From positions 20,159,947 to 20,223,946 of the forward strand of contig NC_135555.1 in assembly GCF_964340395.1 (NCBI RefSeq): a stretch of 64,000 nt of DNA, written 5' to 3'. The notes beneath the pieces were generated by a model. The model saw nothing but the letters and a program-made list of their open reading frames with translations. It was not told where the DNA came from and did no database searches. This DNA is from Glandiceps talaboti (Eukaryota; Hemichordata; Enteropneusta; Spengelidae). The stretch's first letter is position 1, and every line of letters begins with the position of its first letter. A program made the position numbers and the translations under genes. This document shows, piece by piece, positions 50,990 to 63,779 of this stretch.

Positions 50990-51744
50990 GCAGTTTACCA
51001 TGACGCAGTTAGGTATAATTTTTCTGCCTAACAATCGATTTATTCATGTGTATGATAACAAGAGATCTTATACCATTGGATTTAGTGACACTACCATCTT
51101 TCAATTTACATTGTAGATGCAAGGATATGAATCCAAGTTCAGTTCAAATATCAAAGCACACTCATTGCAATAGATACACAGGGTTCTCTAATGGATTAAC
51201 ATTGAAGTGGTTGCATGGAAACCTGTTGATTTAGACAACAAACCTACTGTTTACCTGTATTATTGTACATGGTTATGACTGCTGGCAGCAATGTCTCATT
51301 CAACACTGCAATTTAAACCGTCATAATGATTTATAATTCTACCTTCAATACGAAGTGATCTTAGTCATATACCATTTATTATGAAGATAGTTTACAACTT
51401 GTGATATCACAAAGGAAGGATTCATTTGAGATTTATGACACCATTTTATTTTGAATGTATACAGATACAAGCTCTATGGCAATTTAAGCCCCGAGTTTCA
51501 AACTTAATGTATGAAGTGTACTTTGGCTGTTAGCATGGTCCTGAGTGTACAGCATTGTCAACCTACATGTAATAATGATCTGTGTTGTCAAGTTCAAAGC
51601 AAATTTGTTAACTATACGCCGAGTACACGATTTACATTAGTAGCATTGATCATGACTTCTATATATGTGTCCTGTAATTTATTGCTGTTTCTATAAACCA
51701 GTAAATGTGGTCAAAGTTTATTGCAGAGCCATGGCTACCTTTAG

Positions 51745-52140
51745 TCAGCCTATGTGACAAACCCCACACCCAATTTTAGACCTATTTTGACCAAAATCTT
51801 ACACCTCAATGTAGACCATGTATTTTTGGTAGGAATGTCTGGAATAGTACTACATACATACATATATGTATAGCATACACTTCATATCTTTACACAATGT
51901 AATGGCATTCAAAGCTGATTGGACATTACCATACATGTACAGAACATTTGCCTGCTGAAGGCATAGAAATGTTTAGTCAATGTGGATATAGGAAAGCACA
52001 TCTCAGTTTTACAAAAATATTGGGTATACTGAAATAGTATAGTGGACTCTATTTTAGATTCTTTCACCAGATATATGCATAGCCCATTTTAGATCAACAG
52101 GCTGAATAATATACCCTGGAGGGTGCATGTCTGCATATAC
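51745..52140 (-). repeat. GGTCTAAAATGGGGTC-type repeat, copy 2 (reverse)
   Basis: Read on the minus strand it contains GATCTAAAATGGGC and GAATCTAAAATAGAGTCCAC, matching GGTCTAAAATGGGG and GAATCTAAAACAGGGTCCAC of copy 1 in order and spacing. More diverged. Confidence 0.6.
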
Positions 52141-53187
52141 CCCTGTACTCACATATGGGATGTACACCACATCCCCACATGAGTAAGTGTTGAAGTTGTA
52201 TCACGATTTCAATTAAGTTGATGTCTGTGGTTACAGGGGAATGGTTTTTGGAATGTGTCGCTATAATCCTTCTATTTTAGATAGACTGCAGCAGAGAAAC
52301 TGTGGTGACACCTACACTGTAGTGTACTATCATTTGTATAAGGGTGAAGTTAGTACAGTAATATTTCTTCAGACTTTTTTCAAATCAAACTATTTTCTCA
52401 AATTTTGTAATACAATTAGTGTTTGAGAGGTCAGGAGTTTTGTAGGCATGCCAATTTTCTTCTACATGTAGATGTAGTGAAACAACAACATTTTGCATCA
52501 CCAAACACACGCATATTCATACTCTAAATAGTACTTGTTTATTCAACATACCTGCTCCGACCGGTATAGTACATATCATGCACTTTTTACAATGTTTTGT
52601 TTTTAACAGTCTATCCCTGAAAAAGCTCTCTTGTTTGAAACTGAAACGTAGATGTAATTTTTAATAAAGAATAGGGTTTTTTTTTCTGGAAACAGGAGCT
52701 TGTATTCCTTCATACCCTTTAAAAAGTTTCAACAAGCAAATAGATTTGTTTTACAGCACATTTCTAGTACAAATTTATTCTCTATTTATCCAGCAACTAC
52801 CATATGTCTGCATATTGATTGAATTCATGACAAAATTTCATTAATCTTGAAAACGTCACATTTCAGTGTGTGGGAAATATTTACAAAATGTCACAACCTA
52901 TCACATTTATCAATAATTTAGAATATGCCATTATTCATTGGTGTAATTCAAGTATGGCTAATAAATAGGCAGTGTATTTGAAACTAGGTTCGTTGAGATG
53001 TACTCTACAGTTGTCTGTTTGTCTTGTAATACAGTCAAGAACTGCTAACTTTGACAGTCCTGTCAACTGGTATATGATTTGTACACACTAAAAGTGTAGG
53101 CTAGTAGGCAGTTTAGAATCGATACATTGTGTATACAGTTCTGCATGTATGTGCCTGGTAATATTGGTGACTGTATACCAGTATATA
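52141..53187. other. Stretch without a supported gene
   Basis: A plus frame at 52241-52426 follows a TGGTTACAG acceptor-like site (RMVFGMCRYNPSILDR) but matches no family I know. Otherwise AT-rich with TACATGTA-type words. Confidence 0.35.
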
Positions 53188-53480
53188 TGTACTAAGATAT
53201 TATTCCCAAATATTTTTCTTCATTTTAGGCAAAGAAATACTCATGGCCAAAAGGGGTTTGTAACTATGAGTTGCTAGACAAGTAGTGACAAACCCCTTAG
53301 AATTAGATCATGAGTATTTTAGGGAATAATAATATAATCATGCCAGCAGCAGCACCAGTCATACCAGGGAAAGAAACTGCTAACCAATGACATAGACATC
53401 TTTTGTCATGATGTAGAATGACCAGGGTATAAATTCCATATTTTTTGTTCAACTTGGCTTGTGTATGATATAAGTATTTG
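53188..53480 (-). mobile_element. Fold-back family B, copy 4 (reverse orientation)
   Basis: Starts with the hairpin module (ATTATTCCCAAATATTTTTC, TAGACAAGTAGTGACAAA) and ends with TCATGATGTAGAATGACC and CAACTTGGCTTGTG, the reverse complement of the order in copies 1-3. Confidence 0.7.
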
Positions 53481-53629
53481 TGTACTGAACACACAGCTAT
53501 CAATGCCATATTAATTACGATTCAACTCTGGGTGTTGAAACTATACATTTGTACATGTATACCAGTTGGCAGTTTATGTTTTGTCATTATGTTTATCAAT
53601 GTCATATTATATATTATTACATATGTACC

Positions 53630-53735
53630 AGTGATTACTTGCACTGTGCACATGCATACTAGCTGTATTTGCAGTGCAATACTGAAATAATTATTGCATA
53701 CATGCATGCAAATGATATGCAATTGAGGGCACGTT
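53630..53735 (+). repeat. Octamer-bearing dispersed repeat, copy 2
   Basis: ATTGCATACATGCATGCAAA and TGATATGCAATTGAGG match 21460-21500, with matching TTGCAGTGCAATACTG upstream. Confidence 0.65.
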
Positions 53736-54121
53736 ATTTGGATTGTGCCTTGCAAATCAAAGGGTAGAACTGTGTACTCCATGGGATTTCTAATAAATTA
53801 GCATGATTTTAAATTCCATAATTAAGTGACTGTACATAAATCAGCCAAACTAAATATGTGCATTTTACTTTTAGTTTAAGATGAACGTGTGTACAGTACT
53901 CATAAATCAGAGTGACATATGCTGAGAAAGGTACATGTATTATCTGTAGGGTCAAATTAAATGACAATGTCAAAACTAAGAAATCATTAAACCTAACATT
54001 TCCATCACAGCTAACGCTACTTTTACAACAAAACTTGGGCCAGGTAGCATTTATATTACAGTACAATGTCTTTGATTTTAAATACACAGTCAAGTCTGTA
54101 TGATGATACTGGATGGAAAGA

Positions 54122-57100
54122 TTACTGTTGAGAGATAGTTTGATTTTCTTGGTCCTGTGCAGCCTGTAGGATACGTGTCTCTGGTGTTTGCATCAAAGTC
54201 TGGTAATGCAGTGCTGTGAATTCAGCCTGTTCATACGTTGTGATAGGATTGCCATGGCTGTCGGCTACAATGATTTGTTGCATGGGCTGAGTCCCCGCAT
54301 CTGATATCGCAACATCTGCTAGTTCTGTTACGATTTTTTCCTTCCGAACTGATTTGACAATTTTGATGCCATGCATTTTACTTTCATGTCTCTGGAGATG
54401 ATGTTTGTGTCTAAAGAGATATCCACAGTAAGAACATTTAAATTTGCCATCACTGGTGTGAGCTCTGAGATGGGCTTTGAACATAGCTTCTGATTTGAAT
54501 CTCCAAGTACAGCCCTCAAATGTACATCCAAATGGGCGGTCTTCTGAATGAACTCGCAAGTGCTTCGTTAGGGTTGATTTGTCGGTATACGCAAAGCCAC
54601 AGATATCGCATAAAACCGACCCCTGTGTATGCATCTGTCTGTGTGCATGTATAGCAGCGTTGATGTTAGATTGAAACTCACATTGAGTACACTTAAAGAC
54701 TTTATCCTTGTGAACGCGTCTGTGTACTCGCAATCTTGTCTGTGACTTGAACGCCTTTCCACATTCATCACACAAAAAGTTCTTTTCGGTCCTATGTGTC
54801 TCAAGGTGAACGCGTAATGATCTTGCACGATTAAATATCTTACCGCACACTGAGCATGGGTATACACCCCACTGGTCTTCTTTTTTCCTCTTTGATATCT
54901 TTCGTTTCTTTTCCTCCTTACCTCGTTCTGGTTCAGGAACCAAGCGATTCATTTTATTGTAATCTGACATCAGTACAAGTCTCTCATTTTCGTTTGCTGG
55001 CATGGTAGTTGCATCTCTGTCTACACTTGTAGCATGGTCTAATTGATCACTGTGTTTGTTTGTCATATGTTTGACAAGCACTGTCTTACTCTGGCACTTG
55101 AAGCTACAGTGTAAACACTTAAACGCTGTTTTGCCATAGTCAAATTTCGTTCCCTTCACCTTCTCAGTGACCAGAATAAACTGAAAATCACACACGTCCT
55201 CTTGGTTGTCCATCCGATGAGTTGTTTCAACTTGATGATCAGTGTCTTCATCTTCTTCTTCATCTCTTCGAGATGTTTCAATCATTAAATGATGATTGGC
55301 ATTGTTACTGTTGGTATTGTCTGGGAACACAATTTTGTGTTTAGTCTGATAATGATCGATAGCTACAATACCTGTGCTGAATGTCTTACGACATAGTTCA
55401 CATCGATGGTTTCCAGCAGGAGTTTGATCTGGAACAAACAAACAAGAGTAATAATTAGATATTATTCCTCAATATTTTTCTTCATTCAGCCAAGGTAAAC
55501 ATGAGTGACCTAAGTACCTTGTGACTATGAGTTGCTAGACAAGTAGTGACAAAACCCTTAGATCAAGAGTACTTTCCGACTGAATGAAGAAAAATTGGAA
55601 TGACTTGGAATGTTTGTCTCTCATATTTCGATCACAGCAGAACCAGTGACGTAGACAAAGGTTGTCATGATGTAGAATGACCAGAGTATATTATTCCACA
55701 TTTTTGTTCAACTTGGCTCATGCTCGGTATAAAGATAAATACAAAATTTTGATTTTAGCTCATATAGTATACACATATGGTGATGTCATTGCAAAATTAT
55801 GACATCACCTTCCTTTGTTCAGTACACAGTATTATGGAATTTGTTATTCTGTATTAAATAAAGGTGTAAATATTTGGTGATACTGTCTTTGCATGGTCAG
55901 TGATGGTAACCTAGACAAAAAAAGGCAATAATATTGTCATAAAAAGTACACATTGAAATGAGTAATCACAAGTGATGTAAGATTATTTCAAGAAATATTG
56001 ACTTCAAATTTTGATATTTGTTTCAGGACAACTAAAGGTTAATGGAACCAGTACTGACCTTACCTAATGTCACAATCTAAATACAAACTATAATACCAAA
56101 GTAAAGCATTTTCTGTATGTACCACAATCGTTTATGGCATCCATATCCAGTGTAAACGTATACACTTTCATTTGCTAACTGACCACATTAGAAAGGCCAC
56201 ATGCTAGGCTTTTAAATAAATCAACTGAAACCATATACTTCAACACTTGATATGAATGCTATAAATGAGAGTAGCACATAGAGAAAGTGCTTTTCTTCAG
56301 TGTTACTCATTGTAACCCTTTTCTTACTTGTTTAAAGTCAAATTAGGGGTCTAATTAGGGATTTGAAACTCTACTGCACTCATTTTATAAATCAATGATG
56401 TGTCAAGTAACGAGCCATCTCCTCTTTATTTGTCAAATGACATTTATGATATTACTCTGGCAATGGAGGCATCAGTTTACTATGAATCTTAGTAAGACCA
56501 ATAACTGACCTTCCCAAACATAGGTTAGCTGTAACTTTTGATCTATATTTTCATTCCTGTTCTGTACAGTTCTACTATTGTCCTTACTGTTCTTTGTAAG
56601 ATAGACACAAACTAAAAACTATTGTTGTAACACGCTAATACAATAGTGATAAGCTACTGAATGGACAATGGTTTAATTATAGTCTCACTAGGGTGGTTCT
56701 CTCTGAAAGCTAGTTCCATGAACTTGCAGTGTACTGTTTTAGGACTTCCAATGTTTATACTCTCTTGATCATAGGGCGATTGGATTCACACTTGTGTAAT
56801 CTACTACATTGAAGATGACTAGTTTTAGTTTGTGTCTGTCTTAGTACACCAAAGCCTCAATTACCAGAGTCATACATTGTAAATACGAATGTACACTTGT
56901 AATAAAGACAACTTACGTTCAGCTTTATGGTTCAGAAACTCCACAATGTCTATGTACTGTTGATGGCAGTGACCACACACCAGAACATCCTGGTTTAGTG
57001 CCAGTTCTTGATGGAGACCGTTCAATGTGATTTCTGCATTAGCTGAGGTTGTTACATCTTCTGCTGTGGCTATATCAGCTGAAGTGTGTAGGTACTGGAC

Positions 57101-59308
57101 AGTCACTGTAGCTGCAGTCGCCGTTGACGATACTGCCTCACTTGTTTCAATGATAGTAGGAACAGTCTGTATTATACCTGGAAATTGTACAAGAGACAGT
57201 TACCTTGTTAAAAAAAAAAATTCCTCATCCACTGTTAAATTTGAGATTCTATTGGTTAACTATATTGTGGTAGCAAGTAGTGGTACATACATGACGATGT
57301 ACATTGTAAGTAATTCTACAAGTCTTGTTCTTAGCTTGTACAAAATGGTACAATGATTCTGACTGTATCCTGCAGTGAGTTGTTTCATTGAATCATAGAC
57401 ACTGGAATGAATGTTATGTATGTGAGTGACACCCCCTGGCTAGAGAAGGCTCTCACTATCCTTCAATTATGCTGAAATAATTGCAAGCAAACATGATTGT
57501 AATAACTGACCTTCCTAAATATACAATGTTGGTCAGTTGTAACTTTTGGCCTGACCTTCCTAAATATAGGTCAGCTGTAACTTTTGGCCTGCATTTCTAC
57601 TATCCTTCTTATTGCATTATCGTAATGCACATTGTAGTGTTTTGATAAAATGTATGGAGAATTAGGCAGTAGAATTTACCAGAGATCCCAAAGTATTTTA
57701 CCAGTGATCTATTATGGTACAAAATATTTATCCAACAGATTAACCCCCCCCTCCCCCTCCCCCCACCCCCTCATATTACCACGGTTCCCAAACTATAGTC
57801 GGAATACTAGATCTGCTGCCAGGGAGGATTTATACATTCCAAAACATAGAACTGAATTTTTTAAGAAAAGTTTTACCTACAGTGGTGTAAAAATATGGAA
57901 CAGTTTACCACTTAAAATCATGTCCCTCACTGCAGGCTTTTAAAAGCAAATGTAAATATCATTTTTCAATTTCAAGTGATTCATAATTTCAGTAGTGTAT
58001 TGTTGATGTTCGTCTATTTTGTTATTGTACCTATTATATTTTTGCTTGTTTTGTCCTCATTTGATGTGTGCAGTATTTAATGTATATATTGTATATATTT
58101 TAATGTTTTTCTCGACACTGTGTGAGAAGAGCCACTGGCTCAACAGCCTATCAAGATTAAATAAAGTCTAATAATAATAATACTATATGCAAAACATATT
58201 GTCCTATCATATGGTACAAAAATGTACATATTCATGTACATATATGATCATACAATGTACAGGCTGACAGGATTCTGTAATTTGTCATTAATTACAGGTA
58301 CATAACAGTATGCATTCTAAGGTATACACCTCAGTCCTGAATTTGATCTTGACTTGTAAGCCCAGTAAAACAGTATTTTAATTTTTAGAAGAATTGGAGC
58401 TGGTGTCTGTGGGGTTTGGTATTTTCATTTATGAATTTGGGAGGAGATGGGGGAGGGGGTTGGTAGCAGCTTAATCTTATTAAAGGCAGTTGCAATTGGT
58501 TCTACCTACAGTCACAGTTGACAAGTGGAAGGCAAATGAACATGATGAATTGTAACAATGTTGCACATATAGTATTGCATATTATATATAGCAACAATTA
58601 GTTAAGAAATCAAGGCCACCTAAGTTGTTGTTCATCATTCCAATGTAACTGTCAGACAGCTGATAATTATACAAAAAATATACGAAAAGACACAAAGTTA
58701 ATGCTGGTTTATTTCCTTGCGTCCGTACTCGGTGTACAATTACATGCCAGAAATTTGGGGTTTTTTTGTATATAGGTTCGACTTAACATTGTCTTGGTGA
58801 TCGTTTCACGGAACATCTCTGTCTAAGTTACCAGACAAAAGAATCGTAACTATCCCATATCTATGCATTTTACCAACGATCATAGTGTATCAGATATATC
58901 TATTTCAGGAATTTGTAAGTTTTCTGGTGATGAGGATCAATTAAGGTTGAAGGAAGAGATCATTTTCCATCTCGGAATGCTGAAACCCCATGGAATTAAT
59001 AGATTATTTACATCATACCCTAATATCTAACTACATTTGTATGCTAATTCTATATTTCAGGGGTGTTCTAATTGGGTTCTCTTTAGTGAGCATGATTTTT
59101 AAATCTTTTTGCACGAACATTACCATTGATAAATACTCCATTCTATTCCATAACATTTAGATATATTGTCGTGTTGTTACCTGCTATATATTGTGACTTG
59201 ATATCCTTGATTAAGAATTTTGATTCAAAATGTCGGATTGTATTTATTTATTCGGACTGTATAACTTGTTCCTTATACATACATACATACATACATATAT
59301 ATATACAT

Positions 59309-59376
<68 letters not shown>

Positions 59377-59967
59377 GGACGCACACACACAGACACTGTG
59401 CTACACACATCATATAGCTTGAATTACAAGGTTAGGTGTGTGCATTGTTTGCATAAATTAATAATAATAATAATAATAATAATATATAAACAAAAAATAT
59501 ATTTATCTATATCTATGTGTGTAACACAATGCACATGTAAAGTATAACATCATTGAATAAAGTTATGTGTATCAACTATAATTGCGGTACATGTATGATG
59601 TACGATGTATTGTAATTTGTACAACCATTCTCTAAAGTTTAAAACATCATGCATGGACGTAAGAAAACACATGATATAGAGTGGCCCTTCTAAGTTCCAA
59701 GTTCCTTCATAAAATATTGCATTACATTGGCATAATGACCAAATTGTAGAAACGATAAGTCACTAAACGAACCCATACCAATTACACTGCTTTAGCATGA
59801 AAAAGTGCATTGAACATACCCGTTGTTCCTGTACTAACTTGGACATTTTCACTTCCCTGTTCGGCATTCAGACAGTTGTTTGAGACCTCACCTGCAGTTG
59901 GAGATACGACAACAACAGTTTGTTTAACTGTATCCCTATTGTCTCCAGTCTCATGAAAACCGGACAT
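54122..59967 (-). CDS. C2H2 zinc-finger protein (ZFP64-like layout)
   Basis: Probable nuclear DNA-binding protein. Three exons join in phase with GT..AG borders: 59967-59820, 57177-56917, 55428-54122, giving 571 aa. Residues 1-110 are Thr/Val/Ser-rich and low in charge. A first finger-like unit (VCGHCHQQYIDIVEFLNH) ends exon 2, as in the N-terminus of ZFP64 (ICGICKQQF..). The last exon holds eight C2H2 units: RCELCRKTF, FKCLHCSFKC, YPCSVCGKIF, FLCDECGKAF, FKCTQCEFQS, VLCDICGFAY, FGCTFEGCTWRF and FKCSYCGYLF, some joined by short linkers like the classical TGEKP type. A basic KEEKKRKISKRKKE between fingers 2 and 3 may be a nuclear localisation signal. The C-tail is Gln-rich. Orthology to ZFP64 is a guess; another zinc-finger family is possible. 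Confidence 0.9.
55461..55737 (-). mobile_element. Fold-back family B, copy 5 (zinc-finger gene intron 2)
   Basis: ATTATTCCTCAATATTTTTC, GAGTTGCTAGACAAGTAGTG, then GCAGAACCAGTGACGTAGAC and TCAACTTGGCTCATG, the same reverse order as copy 4. Confidence 0.7.
56470..56605 (+). repeat. CTGACCTTCC.AAATATAGGT repeat, first site
   Basis: ATAACTGACCTTCCCAAACA then TAGGTTAGCTGTAACTTTTG recurs at 57502-57615, there as a tandem of two. Confidence 0.55.
57502..57615 (+). repeat. CTGACCTTCC.AAATATAGGT repeat, tandem site
   Basis: Two adjacent units of TGACCTTCCTAAATATA and GTCAG.TGTAACTTTTGGCC, related to 56470-56605. Confidence 0.6.
57640..58192 (+). mobile_element. LINE 3' end fragment (non-LTR retrotransposon)
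   Basis: The frame encodes NTRSAAREDLYIPKHRTEFF then KKSFTYSGVKIWNSLPLKI, matching the C-terminus of the reverse transcriptase ORF of Jockey/CR1-group LINEs (NTRSA..SFSYRGAKLWNSLP). A one-base shift follows: CTTTTAAAAGCAAATGTAAA continues the family's AFKSKCK in another frame. The 3' untranslated part ends at AATAAAGTCTAATAATAAT, a simple TAA tail. A poly-C tract (57745-57775) interrupts the coding part. 5'-truncated dead copy, inserted in the first intron of the zinc-finger gene. Confidence 0.8.
58193..59275. other. Intron 1 sequence of the zinc-finger gene, no further feature
   Basis: AT-rich with TACATGTA-type words. No coding frame with a domain on either strand. Confidence 0.4.
59276..59375. 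repeat. (CATA)n then (GA)n microsatellite
   Basis: Four CATA units, a TATATATACATATACA stretch, then about 30 GA units. An AAT trinucleotide run follows at about 59459-59483. Confidence 0.95.
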
Positions 59968-60120
59968 TTTACAATCAAGTCTGAATCATAAATTCAAAGC
60001 AATCACTCTGATTTAGTGTCAGAAACAAGCGTTTTTTCCGCAAGGTGAAGCGAAAACACCGATCCAGGAAATGATTGCAACCTCAATATACAAAATGGCG
60101 GACCGCAGTGCTTGCCGGGT
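59968..60120. promoter_or_regulatory. Zinc-finger gene promoter with YY1 site; possible divergent start
   Basis: CAAAATGGCGGACC at 60091-60104 is a strong match to the YY1 promoter motif, about 125 bp upstream of the zinc-finger ATG. The ATG inside this motif opens a short plus frame, MADRSACR, that stops at a GTAAAG donor-like site (60119), as in first coding exons of many housekeeping genes. The region is richer in CG than its surroundings. Confidence 0.55.
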
Positions 60121-63100
60121 AAAGTATGACGTATACCTGGAAAAACTTTTCAATAAAAGTTTAAAAATTACTATTCAAGTTTTTATGCAATTTAACAAAG
60201 GATACGCATTTGGCCAAAAAAGCTCTTTCACGTTGAGGATGACTTCACTTTTACAGTTCAATGATATTATTGAGAAATTACAAAATAAGGTATATGGCCA
60301 ATAAGTCCAGAGTTGACTCACTGCCAGGCTTGCATAAATTTCGACAAGAGGTCAATTCGGCAGTGGCGGTATCGCTCTCGAAGGACGTGGGATACAGCCA
60401 GAATTAAATCCCCTGGACAACCCATTACAAGTAATCAGTGAAAACTAAAACACTTCCTGGATTTAGGTAAGTCCCCTGCTGCATTTCCTTGTCGAGATTG
60501 TCAAAGAAAATATATTTTATACCGTCAAATGAGCTGCATATCTGTGCGGGACTGCAAAGGGGAATCCCCTAATGCGGCAACGTAAGGACATTACAACAGG
60601 GCCGTTATCGCGTTGAAATGTTTACTCTAGAGTTCGTGTACAACATGTTCGCGCAGCGTTCGTGAATTTTTCTAGTGTTTTAATCAGGTTAGATTGCTAG
60701 CGCTGACGAAATTTCACCAGCTGTACTCCAGTAAAAATTCTTGTCAACCAGACATATTGGTTCGTTTCCTGTGACAGTGCCAGACGTAGTAAATTTTACT
60801 AATTGGTTTACTGCACGGAGTTCGACATAAATGTAACGATACGTGCGCAACTCAACTGTGTGTCAAATTTAGACACGAAAAAACTTATTTTTTCCTAAAA
60901 ATGAAATAGGATACATGAAAAATCAAAATAACTTAACGACAGACGGCATATTTAAGAAAACTTTTGGAAGTAGGTGATAGACGGAGGTGAAACATATTGC
61001 ATTACACACAGGAAATGAGTGTGTGAATGTTGTAATTAGATGTCGGAATGTTTGAGGCCAGCTCGACCAAGGAAATGAATTCGAATGCCAGTCTTTTATG
61101 AACTAAGAAGTAGTTATGTAATGAATCACCATGGTGAATCTATTGTTTTAAACTATAAAAAGCGCAAGACAATAAGCGAGGGGCCTTGAGACAGCGATCA
61201 CTGACAACAGTAGGCCAGTGTAAACTTATACCGCACCTTCGTACATGGACAGTGTCGGAATATAGTATTAGTACATTGACATAATTAACTATTGTGACTT
61301 GCTGAGTTTGGAGAAAAATGTTGCCATGAAAACTTTGTGGACTTTTTATCCTTTCTTTCATCTGTTAAAAAATAACAAACGAAACTTTTCAAATGGTGAC
61401 TTATAATCTTGTTAAAAGTTGCTGATTGTATATGGGACGCATCACCCATTATTATGCCTTTGGAGAGAGGCCTTGGTTGTCGGTGAAAAGTGTCGATCAC
61501 AGCAGGTGTAAATGTTCTCGTTAATTCTAGTTAGGACAGTGAATATTAAAATGGCTGCCTGTGCATTTTATTTTTTATTTTTGGTTGATAGAACTGTACA
61601 ACTGCCAGCACAATGTACAGTACTGTAACAATGTGCAACACTGCATGCACAGGTATAGTTCTGTATAGTTGAAATACTCAAGCCATAGGGGTATATGTAT
61701 CTGGTTCAAGGTTACATTATTACTCCATTCCAGAAGGTGTGGTCGTATTTTCCTTCCACTTCTGACTATTTTTCAGCAAAGAAGGGATTGTTAACTGTCA
61801 TGTGAGGATCTGGCTGCAAATTGAGTGCTTCGGTTTCTTAGCATATTTTGTCGTGATTTGTGAGCTGCTAAAGCTTGGCATTGTATAACTTTCTACTCAC
61901 AAGTACTATACTTGTGTCAAGTAACCTGGCTAACAAAAGAACCACTTTCTTATAACAGCCTGAAAGCAGTCCTAGAGTTGAAGCCTACAGGCAGATTGCA
62001 AGATGAGAGGTGTGCCCATAGCCGTACAATGAACCCGGAGGGGAGGGGGGGGGGGACGACACTACCTGTACAATCGGGTTTACATGTATATTATCTAGAA
62101 TGGACACCCTACAACGTTAGGGAAAAAATTCCAGCTGTTAAAATGTTTATGGAGGTGAACTGGTGAAATAAAATGAATTTGCAGGTTGTTTACTTTTCTA
62201 AAATACAATGTATCACAAATTTTAAATTTTCAGTATGTCTTTCAAAAGAAACTATACTGCTAATGTTTTATTCAGATGACTGCTTGTCATTTTGTTTGTA
62301 TGATAGGAAATATGGCGTGATAGCTCTGGGAATAGTTTTTAGGACAGAGTACAGTGTACCTGGCACTGCGGGTAATCATCTCATGATTCTTGTGGTTAAT
62401 TATTACAAATCATACCTGGTAAATAATTCGACATGAAACTGTTAAAAAAAATACTCACAGTCTTGCAGGTGATTAAAAAAAAATGTACTATTTTATTCTT
62501 AAACTTTTTCTATATATTGATATTAATTAGTTAATTAATCCTCTCTACCAACTTGTACTCAGTTTTGTACAAACAAATACCAGAAGGGGGGGAGGGGTTT
62601 AGTATCTCCAGTATTTGTAGGTAAACCAGGAAGGTCGACTATTCTTTGAACAGAGAAAAGTGTGAGAAGTTCAAGAAATTTTTAAAACAGGGCAGAGTTT
62701 GACCTTGACACAGTATATCATTAATATCAGATCTGAAACATGTAGTGACAAAAATTTAACCCTTCCAAAATATTTTTTTGTTTCTTGCTAGCCGGGTTTG
62801 TCAATATAAACTATCAATTGCAGTAAATGGAGAACTGAAACTACATGTAGTACATGCACAGTTTACTATTGATTCTCTTTTTCAGTTTATGTGAGAGAAA
62901 TTCAAAGGAAAACTACCGTTCAATTGAAAGAAAAAAGTGTCAAATACTGCTTTAGTTTGAGAATATGGTGTGTTTGAATGTCTGATAGAGTTTCATGAGG
63001 TTTAAATTCAATAAAGTTTAGGTGGGAGGAGTTGAAACCACTATTTGGTAAATATGTCATGTCTCAGACTTATAGATAAACCTGTCTACTAGCCTGACGT

Positions 63101-63716
63101 TTTAGAATCACACAAATCAAGGATGTGTCTAATTTTTAAAAGTATAGTGAGTAAAATATGAAAAACTAGAAGGTAATATTTACGAGGGAAACCCTTGAAT
63201 CTGCACTAGAATGGAAATATAAAGCTTAACAAAGAATTTTTAAAGACAAATTTCTGAAAAATGGATAGCAAGAAAGGAATTGGGGAGTAGCTGGTTGTCT
63301 TTGCATGCAACCAGAGACCCTCTATCTACAAATGTACATACCTGCATATCACACAAATAGACAGGCTAGGGAATGATACAGTGGATTTCACAATACCATG
63401 CTTTTCTGTTTGATACAAACCATGCAGAAACCAACAAGAAACCGCATACATGTATGCCACACTTCAATGGCAAGATCGCATTTTTTGCTAACATTTAGTC
63501 AATATGAAATAAACCATTTAAATGTTATATTGCAAATCTATGCAGACATTCGGGCACTGATGTTTTTCTTAGTATCAAACACCCAATGAAGGGCACATAA
63601 AATGTCCTTTGCGGTGTTCATTTGATGTCATCTGTATGGTGGAATTGTGTAGTTAATTTCACTAAGACAAAATGTAGCAAGAAACAGTTTCTTATTGAAT
63701 ATTCTTATTCAAACAG
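60121..63716. other. Stretch without a supported gene; possible intron of a plus-strand gene
   Basis: An ETS-like CACTTCCTGGATTTAG then GTAAGT at about 60452-60472 looks like an alternative noncoding first exon border. A G run lies at 62046-62054. No frame with a recognisable domain was found. Confidence 0.3.
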
Positions 63717-63779
63717 AAAAGCTGCACGGTAATGTGAAATTCGCTGTATACACATGTATACCAGTTGTTAAAGTTAAAG
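63717..63779 (+). CDS. Candidate internal exon of an unknown plus-strand gene
   Basis: An acceptor (ATTCTTATTCAAACAG) opens a 63-bp frame encoding KLHGNVKFAVYTCIPVVKVK and closing at AAAG before a GTGAGT donor. Both borders are close to consensus. The family is not recognised. It could belong to a gene that starts at the divergent promoter near 60.1 kb and continues beyond the window. Confidence 0.35.

Noticed and set aside
54328-54867. Additional minus-strand frames (67 and 99 codons) across the zinc-finger exon
   Set aside because: Out-of-frame shadows of the zinc-finger coding exon.
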